Assembly: GCF_029203305.1 (NCBI RefSeq)
Contig: NC_089462.1
Span: 620,001-684,000, forward strand
Reading direction: 5' to 3'
Length of the DNA: 64,000 bases
From: Yamadazyma tenuis
Lineage: Eukaryota; Ascomycota; Pichiomycetes; Serinales; Debaryomycetaceae
Below the pieces are notes generated by a model. That model was given only the letters and a program-made list of their open reading frames with translations, had not been told where the DNA came from and did no database searches. A program made the translations under genes and the position numbers. Shown here piece after piece: positions 58,094 through 64,000 of this stretch; position 1 is the stretch's first letter, and the number at the start of each line of letters is the position of its first letter.

Positions 58094-59157
58094 ATGTTTC
58101 GTTTAGGTGTTAATCAAATTGCCCGTCCTAACGGTGCAAGGTATGTACATAACTACACAAGTCACTAGTCCTGGGCTGATATTGCGAATCGTTCAAAGAA
58201 GACTCCGGCTGAATCCTCCTGTTCCGAACATCGCCAATGTTGAGTAAAAACACACATCTGTTCAGTATAGGCTATTTGCCGTCCCAATTGACTTTGCATA
58301 ATTCTACATTGAACACAACGTACTAACAGCAATCTTATAGAAACTATGCCACTTTACGTGAAATCGAAATGAGACTCAAGTCCATTAAGAATATCGAAAA
58401 AATCACTAACACCATGAAAGTCGTTGCATCCACCAGATTGAACAAAGCCCAAAGAGCCATGCAAGCTTCCAGAGTTTATCACGAATCTGACAGTGAATTC
58501 TACAAGAATGCCGAATTGGAACAGCCAGAAACCGAAGGTAACACTTTGTTGATTGTCTGTTCTTCTGACAAAGGTTTGTGTGGATCTATTCACTCTCAAG
58601 TCGCCAAATACGCCAGAAAGAGAATCGAAGAGTTGGGTGGCAAGGTCGACGTTGTAGCTGTTGGTGAAAAGGTGAAGGCTCAGTTGTTGAGAACACACGA
58701 TGACAAATTGAGATTAGCCTTCAACGGTATTGGAAAAGAAGCTCCAAACTTCCACGAAGTGTCCTTAATTGCCGATGAAATTGCAAAGTTGGGTAAGTTT
58801 GAAAACACCGAAATCTTATACAACAAGTTTGTAAACTCTGTTTCTTTTGAGCCATCTAACTTTAGTGTTTTCACCAGTGAAGCCATCGAAAAGGCTCCAG
58901 GTTTGTCCAAGTACGAATTAGAAAACGAAGAAACTACCGAGGCTTTTGCTGAATTCTCTTTGTCCAACTCGTTGTTGACTGCTTTGGCTGAAGGTTACGC
59001 TGCCGAAGTTTCTGCCAGAAGAAATGCTATGGATAACGCTTCCAAGAATGCTGGTGACATGATTAACCGTTACTCCATTTTATATAACAGAACCAGACAA
59101 GCTGTTATCACCAACGAATTGGTCGATATCATTACTGGTGCTTCTTCCTTAGATTAG
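58094..59157 (+). CDS. ATP3: Mitochondrial F1Fo-ATP synthase gamma subunit Atp3, spliced
   Basis: Exons are 58094-58140 and 58341-59157, giving 287 residues. Exon 1 encodes the presequence start MFRLGVNQIARPNGA, and the joined frame reads RNYATLREIEMRLKSIKNIEKIT, the ATP synthase gamma N-terminal helix. The conserved C-terminal helix has RRNAMDNASKNAGDM and YNRTRQAVITNEL. This is the rotor shaft of the F1 motor. Codon use is strongly biased as in abundant proteins, and I find no in-frame CTG codon in exon 2, which fits avoidance of CTG in a CUG-Ser yeast. Its 200-nt intron lies within the first 16 codons. Confidence 0.96.
58141..58340 (+). other. 200-nt intron of ATP3
   Basis: Donor GTATGT at 58141, branch site TACTAAC at 58321-58327 and acceptor TAG ending at 58340. 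It splits the Arg codon between AG and A. I looked for C/D or H/ACA snoRNA boxes within it and saw none that convince. Confidence 0.92.
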
Positions 59158-59241
59158 AAAGTTAAATCCGAATTCCTTTAAATAAATACATTTTCTTATA
59201 TTGGGTGACATTATTACGTTGTATATAATTCAAGCAGATAT

Positions 59242-61269
59242 TTAATCTGCTTTCGTAGACGTAAGTAGTTTTTTGATGAACACCATCCCTGTGAGAACTG
59301 CTACCGAACCACCTGCTATTCCAATAAGCACTGATACCAAGGCCATATAGCCAAAGTATAGTAAAATACTTACAAAATCTTGAACATTCAAAAGACTGAA
59401 AAAGTAATAGATGGAGTAAGCATAGATGTATAGCCCAATACTTGAACCGATCCTGAAAGATAACCATTGCCAATTTGGATTATTTTCTATAACTAAGCTG
59501 ATGTAAATTCCAATTATGGTGGATTCACTGACAATGATAATGAGACTCAAAGTAGTCAAAAACAAGAACCCGTACATGTAGTAGAAGGTGGTCTTTTCTA
59601 GCCATATCGAATTGAATATGAAGGACAATTCGACGTATACGATTCCAAATGGAATCAATCCATAGATGAGCATCACTATTGTTGAGTTCCTAATTACGGA
59701 CATCAAGGCCCTTTTAGCAGTGGTTGACACATTGACTTGAGGGACAAAATTGGGAGAATCCTTTCCTTTTTCAGAGAAAAACATTATGGACTTCTTATTG
59801 AATTTCAACTTGTTTCCGTAATATCCACCTATCAAACCCAATGGTAAAACAATCAAGAAGAATAAAATCAAAAGAATCACTATGGATCCAAACGGCAATG
59901 CATTAGAGCTTTCTTTAGCAAACACAAAAAAGTTGAAAAACAACATGACTGACAACACCAAGCAAGGCAAGAATCCGCTGAATAAGATGGATAATTTGAC
60001 AGCTTTTGCAGGAGGAATCTGTACGCTTAAGTTTTCGTTGTTGAAGATCTTGTACAACACGAACCCGAAGAACGATGGGAGAATACCAGACATTACAAAA
60101 CAAGATAATGCCAATGAAGAGAAAGCCCCTTGGTAGTTACTGAATTCACCTCCTCTAGCTTTATTATAATCCAATTGAGACTTAATGATCACAGATAGTA
60201 TGATGCCAACGGTTGCGATAATTAATTGAAGACCACTAGAAACTAACATGGATAACAACAAAGGGAAAACGGGCCGTTTGGTGACAGCTCCACCCAAGTT
60301 CTTCCAGGCAGCGTTTTTGGAAAAGGCATTGTCTATCTCAGCCGTCAATGCCAAATTTGGGGAGGAATCGGAGTTCTTCAGGTCAAGTCTATTTATTCTC
60401 ACCAAGATTATCACCACTACCAAGGTCAACAAGGACACCAACACGACTGAGTTTAAAAACGAAAGCCAGTGGATCTTAGTGGATGCTGAATGAGTCTCAT
60501 TTGCATAGTACAATTCCCATCTGTTGGCATAATCGATGGAATTATCCTCTCTCCAATACACAGAATAGGTGTATGGGATTCTCAACTTGGCAACCTTACC
60601 CTTTTTTCCTTCGGGCAACTTCAAGGCAAGGTTCTCATAGGACTTGGAAGAGCCAGGACATGTCTCATCTACTACTGATTTGGGATAGACTTCAAAGCCC
60701 ACTATGGTGTGCATTCCTGGATGTTTTTTCTCAGAATGGTATCGTATAACCAACATAAAGTGATTATACAAGTAGCTGATGTCATCCTCAAAGAACCCTA
60801 GCGGGAACCCAGCCGCGTAGTATTTGGAATTTTTGTTGTTGGAAACAAATGTGGTAGCACCTGGTAAACCATCTATTGACCAATGCACCACGTAGCCTTG
60901 TTTAATTAACCTATCAGCAAAAGTAATCTGAGGAACTTTGGCAAGAAAATCACATAAACGGGCACAAGAAATATCCTTGCCAAACGCTAACTTAAAGTCA
61001 CTTTCCCACAACCTATCACCTCTTAAGATCTCACCTAATGAGATATGCAATGGTTTCTTCTCTCTGGAAGCAGGACACACAAAGTTCAAGTCAAAGTATC
61101 CGAACGGGAGTTGGGTGTGATCACTCTCCACCTTATTGACTAGAAGGTCAACCTTTTGACCCTTCTTATAATACTTGGGTGATAGGCCCAAGTCCAATCC
61201 AAAGTTGAAGGACAGCACCTCAACAAATAAGGAAAACACCACCACAAAGAGGCACGTCCACGATTTCAT
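59242..61269 (-). CDS. TMN3: Nonaspanin (TM9 superfamily) protein Tmn3-like
   Basis: This predicts 675 residues. A signal peptide (CLFVVVFSLFVEVLSF) precedes a lumenal domain of about 250 residues with LPFGYFDLNFVCP and GEILRGDRLWESDF; YSVYWRED follows. Nine membrane spans follow from about residue 275. The last three residues, K-A-D, fit the C-terminal KxD/E signal that keeps TM9 proteins in the Golgi by COPI binding. The LPFGYFDL and YTYSVYWRE stretches resemble Tmn3 more than Emp70 or Tmn2. The family functions in endosomal/Golgi sorting and in adhesion. It is convergent with ATP3 (84 bp between stops). Confidence 0.87.
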   Translation of the reverse strand: MKSWTCLFVVVFSLFVEVLSFNFGLDLGLSPKYYKKGQKVDLLVNKVESDHTQLPFGYFDLNFVCPASREKKPLHISLGEILRGDRLWESDFKLAFGKDISCARLCDFLAKVPQITFADRLIKQGYVVHWSIDGLPGATTFVSNNKNSKYYAAGFPLGFFEDDISYLYNHFMLVIRYHSEKKHPGMHTIVGFEVYPKSVVDETCPGSSKSYENLALKLPEGKKGKVAKLRIPYTYSVYWREDNSIDYANRWELYYANETHSASTKIHWLSFLNSVVLVSLLTLVVVIILVRINRLDLKNSDSSPNLALTAEIDNAFSKNAAWKNLGGAVTKRPVFPLLLSMLVSSGLQLIIATVGIILSVIIKSQLDYNKARGGEFSNYQGAFSSLALSCFVMSGILPSFFGFVLYKIFNNENLSVQIPPAKAVKLSILFSGFLPCLVLSVMLFFNFFVFAKESSNALPFGSIVILLILFFLIVLPLGLIGGYYGNKLKFNKKSIMFFSEKGKDSPNFVPQVNVSTTAKRALMSVIRNSTIVMLIYGLIPFGIVYVELSFIFNSIWLEKTTFYYMYGFLFLTTLSLIIIVSESTIIGIYISLVIENNPNWQWLSFRIGSSIGLYIYAYSIYYFFSLLNVQDFVSILLYFGYMALVSVLIGIAGGSVAVLTGMVFIKKLLTSTKAD

Positions 61270-61697
61270 CTTGTAGCTCTTTGGTGCACAGTTCTGGTGG
61301 AATCAGCTTACACGCTTTTCGAGTAAAGACCAATTTACACCAACAAAAACAATTGAACAGACGTTTATGTGTTGTTGAAAAACTAAAACTTACATCAAGT
61401 CAACACGATGCGCACCGTTGCTAAAAATTAGAAAATAATGAATGTTACCTGCGCACCGATTAAGGCAAAAAATATTAGGATAAGGGTCATGTGAGCGCTT
61501 GGCCCAAGATTACAGTGAATCATTGGCTATTGTTTCGGAATTTCATTACTGGTAGTAGCAACCCACTGTGCATTATTCCCTACGTTCGCCAGATGTTACA
61601 CAAGCTTGGTTATTGTTTATTTTAAACGTGTCAGCAGGGATCTTACCCGGCGTTCACGTGAATTAAGGTTTTATTTTGTGGAATATTATTATTGATC
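61270..61697. other. Intergenic, 5' region of TMN3
   Basis: This 428-bp gap lies between TMN3 and the CDC27 stop, both on the minus strand. TGCGCACCG occurs twice as a direct repeat (61409-61417 and 61450-61458). No coding frame or RNA gene is seen. Confidence 0.5.
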
Positions 61698-63752
61698 CTA
61701 TGATTTTTCCTGCAAAGATTCCATGGCTTCACGGATAAGATAGTTGCCCTTCGGGTCTAAGTTTAGGGCAATAGTGAATTCTTTGATGGCCTGGTGCTTG
61801 TTGTCTTGGATGTTGTACAATTGGCCTAGAAGAAAGTGAACCGATGCTTCATCGGGTGCCAAGTCCTTTAATACCTCAAATAACTGAAGTGACTGTTGGA
61901 ATTGCTGCATCGTGAAAAGGAGTTGGGCCTTTTTGAAGATGGGCAACGGGTTCAATGGCTGCAATTTATTTGCCAATTCGTATTGTCGTAACGCAAGGTT
62001 CTTCTTACCCATTTTTTCTAGCACCATTCCCACGCAACAAATCAAAATGATGTTTATGGGGTTTATAGACACGGCTCTTCGAAAATGGTAATCGGCTTTT
62101 TGATAGTCACCGAGATTGATATATACCATGCCAATGCCGTACAAGGCATTATAGTGTCTCGGGTCAATCACCAAGCTTATTCGGAAGTTTTCGAGAGCCA
62201 TCTCGTAATTGTCATTTCCGAAGTATTCGTGTCCTTTCAAGGTATAAGCATAGGAGAAATTCTCGTCAAATTTTACGGCCTTGGTAAAACATTTGATAGC
62301 CTCGTCAGGTTCACGGTTTAATGAGAACAAGTTTCCGATCACGCACCACGTTATGGCATTCTTTGAGTCCAAATCGAACAACTCGTTGGCAAGATACGTC
62401 AACTCAATTTTTTTGTGGAGATGCCATAATAAGGTTGAGTAGTATTCCATATCTTCCAATCGCGTTCTGTCCATCATCCGGAGCTTGACGAAGAATGCTT
62501 CACTTTGTTTGTAGTTGACAATCTCGTAATGTAACCGCCCCAATTTGCTCAAAACCCATGGAGAATTCTTTTCTGCCTCCGGCAACGACTCAAGAATTCT
62601 TATCGCTTTGTAGCAGTCGTATTTCGAGAAGCATTTGTAGCTTCGTGCAAGCACAACGTATAACTGTAACAAAAAGCTCTCCGAGCTTTCGATTTCTTTG
62701 GAGGTGAACACCGATTTGATGGTGCCAGGCTCCGAAACGAGACCACTGCTTTCGCCATTCGAGTGGATATTGGAGTTGGAATTATTCCGTTTGAGACTCG
62801 ACCGCAATCTCTCCTTATCACTCGAAGTTGAAGCTGGTTGGGATATTAACCTCGAGGTAATTTTCGAGTATGTACTTTCCTTTTTCTTTTCAAGGGTGAG
62901 TTTGGGCTTTGTGAACTCGAATTTCGAAAGCCCTTCGGAATGATTATTGACTTGGTTGGTGTGTGATCCCACCAGTTTTCTTAATGGGGCATTAGGTATG
63001 GATGTGGTCTTCATTCTGGGAGTGGACAAATTGAATGAATCATCTGGGTGGATGGAGATACCACCGTTATTGACGGGTGTCTGGTGGATGGTGTTCTGGT
63101 TTTGAAAAGGACTTTGACCATCAAAGTTGGTTTGGCCCAAATCAAAGTCCACATTGAAGTTGGAGCTAGGTTTATAGAGGGCCTTGACCTTAACATTAAC
63201 CCCCAATTTACACAACTTCTGAAACGCCTCAAAGTCGAATTGGTTAAATTTCAAGCAGTAACTGTAATTCAAAGAACTGTTTTTGATATCACCAGTCTTG
63301 TTATACAAATCCCCCAATAAGTGGTAAACACCAGAAGCATCTGGCAACACATTCCGGTTTGATTCATAGTTGAACCTGTTGAATGAAGAACTGAAGTGAT
63401 GGACGTCGAAGCCACTCGTTTGGTGTGGTTTGAGGGTTGAATCATTGTACAAATAGTTCACCTTCATCAATTGATACACCCCTTCCTTATATTTTTTCAA
63501 GTGTAAACACAGCTTTCCAAAAAGATACGAACATCCCAAGTGATCTTCAAGGTTTATCAACCTATTGTAGCATGTTTTGTACTTTTTTTGATGGAACAAC
63601 ACCAAACAATACAAATAGATCGAGTCTAAATCTTCAGGATCCTGAGCCAATAATCGTTCCCCAGCAAACTCTGCATTCGTATAGTTGAATGTATCCAACG
63701 AGTGTATTATAATGGACCGCAAGTGCTGGATCACAAACGGTTGCTCTTGCAT
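61698..63752 (-). CDS. CDC27: Anaphase-promoting complex TPR subunit Cdc27 (APC3)
   Basis: This predicts 684 residues. The N-terminal TPR region starts QPFVIQHLRSIIIHSLDTFNYTNAEFAGERLLAQ. A disordered, Asn/Ser-rich middle (about 200-340) follows, then a C-terminal TPR superhelix (about 350-670) with repeated W/A/Y patterns such as AYTLKGHEYFGNDNYEMALENF and YNALYGIGMVYINLGDYQKADYHF. Apc3/Cdc27 binds the IR tails of Cdc20 and Cdh1 and Doc1. Length and layout fit Cdc27 rather than Cdc16 or Cdc23. With BUB1 in the same window the two share the spindle-checkpoint/APC pathway, though they lie 55 kb apart. Confidence 0.93.
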   Translation of the reverse strand: MQEQPFVIQHLRSIIIHSLDTFNYTNAEFAGERLLAQDPEDLDSIYLYCLVLFHQKKYKTCYNRLINLEDHLGCSYLFGKLCLHLKKYKEGVYQLMKVNYLYNDSTLKPHQTSGFDVHHFSSSFNRFNYESNRNVLPDASGVYHLLGDLYNKTGDIKNSSLNYSYCLKFNQFDFEAFQKLCKLGVNVKVKALYKPSSNFNVDFDLGQTNFDGQSPFQNQNTIHQTPVNNGGISIHPDDSFNLSTPRMKTTSIPNAPLRKLVGSHTNQVNNHSEGLSKFEFTKPKLTLEKKKESTYSKITSRLISQPASTSSDKERLRSSLKRNNSNSNIHSNGESSGLVSEPGTIKSVFTSKEIESSESFLLQLYVVLARSYKCFSKYDCYKAIRILESLPEAEKNSPWVLSKLGRLHYEIVNYKQSEAFFVKLRMMDRTRLEDMEYYSTLLWHLHKKIELTYLANELFDLDSKNAITWCVIGNLFSLNREPDEAIKCFTKAVKFDENFSYAYTLKGHEYFGNDNYEMALENFRISLVIDPRHYNALYGIGMVYINLGDYQKADYHFRRAVSINPINIILICCVGMVLEKMGKKNLALRQYELANKLQPLNPLPIFKKAQLLFTMQQFQQSLQLFEVLKDLAPDEASVHFLLGQLYNIQDNKHQAIKEFTIALNLDPKGNYLIREAMESLQEKS

Positions 63753-64000
63753 GACACACGGTGGAAGGTAGATATTATTTACAAAGATGTATTTGATATT
63801 TATCAGTTTATCGCGGCACCAAAACGCACACTTGAGTACAAATTATAATATAATACAAAGACTAGCAATACACAAAACTATTAAAGCTTCTACTGGGAGT
63901 ATATCAACGCTTTTGTTTGATTACAAACGTGTGATTTCCAGATCCATCATTACTGTATGCCAACAACTTTTCAGAGTGACGCTTCTTTTTGTGGCCTGAA
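63753..64000. other. Upstream region of CDC27, reaching the window edge
   Basis: This is a 248-bp A/T-rich stretch. The plus-strand frame near 63787 has no supporting features. No gene is called. Confidence 0.4.

Noticed and set aside
58150..58320. Possible snoRNA in the ATP3 intron
   Set aside because: I found no clear box C and D pair or H/ACA boxes with matching stems.
63787..63999. 70-codon frame upstream of CDC27
   Set aside because: A/T-rich chance frame without start or motif support.
1..64000. Transposons, LTRs, CRISPR arrays, viral or toxin genes
   Set aside because: I saw no integrase, reverse transcriptase, terminal repeats, spacer arrays or viral motifs in any frame.

Overview
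This 64-kb window is a gene-dense nuclear segment of a budding yeast (Saccharomycotina). The genes are compact and mostly intronless. The three spliced genes I found use yeast-type signals: 5' GTATGT or GTACGT, a branch site TACTAAC or GACTAAC, and a nearby 3' AG. Two nuclear-encoded complex I subunits (NDUFS4-like and NDUFB10-like) exclude a Saccharomyces-type yeast. Several CTG codons sit where serine is expected: five in the acidic serine-rich tail of the AP-3 beta subunit and one at a conserved serine of Hsh155. I therefore infer a CUG-Ser clade yeast (Debaryomyces/Meyerozyma/Yamadazyma/Candida type), whose CTG codons should be read as Ser. The species cannot be fixed from sequence alone.

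Layout. 1-9 kb: 5' end of a DNF3-type flippase, an AIF-like FAD/NAD(P) oxidoreductase, BUB1, GPI16 and an unrecognised ORF. 9-20 kb: ELP5 and HSH155 (divergent), an unrecognised ORF overlapping the 3' end of HSH155, RAD2 and APL6. 20-30 kb: a repeat-rich GPI-anchored wall protein, SRV2, ARP5, NOP2, TRM6 and MTQ1. 30-38 kb: NAM9, EAF7, a CAN1-like amino-acid permease, a frameshifted F-box gene and a SUN-family wall glucanase. 38.2-39.9 kb: the largest gene-free stretch. 40-50 kb: NAF1, MSH1, SET1, an NDUFS4-like complex I subunit and ORC6. 50-64 kb: NMA111, bL35m, a spliced NIP30/PSME3IP1-like gene, CWH43, a spliced NDUFB10-like gene, spliced ATP3, TMN3 and CDC27.

Functional themes are mitochondrial function (NAM9, bL35m, MTQ1, MSH1, ATP3 and two complex I subunits), chromosome biology (BUB1, CDC27, ORC6, RAD2, ARP5, SET1, EAF7), ribosome/tRNA/RNP maturation (NOP2, TRM6, NAF1, ELP5, HSH155) and the GPI/cell-wall route (GPI16, CWH43, the GPI protein, the SUN protein). 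These are the ordinary interspersed housekeeping genes of a yeast chromosome, not an operon-like system.

I saw no transposon, LTR, tRNA, rRNA, CRISPR or viral element, and no convincing undescribed multi-gene system. The items most worth a second look are the repeat expansions and 3'-end duplication of the GPI protein, the frameshifted F-box gene, a gene whose first coding exon is only four bases, the SUN-gene promoter cluster with a 16-bp palindrome, and two unrecognised conserved-looking ORFs. Start codons are placed at ATG throughout; several longer open frames begin at non-ATG codons and were trimmed.
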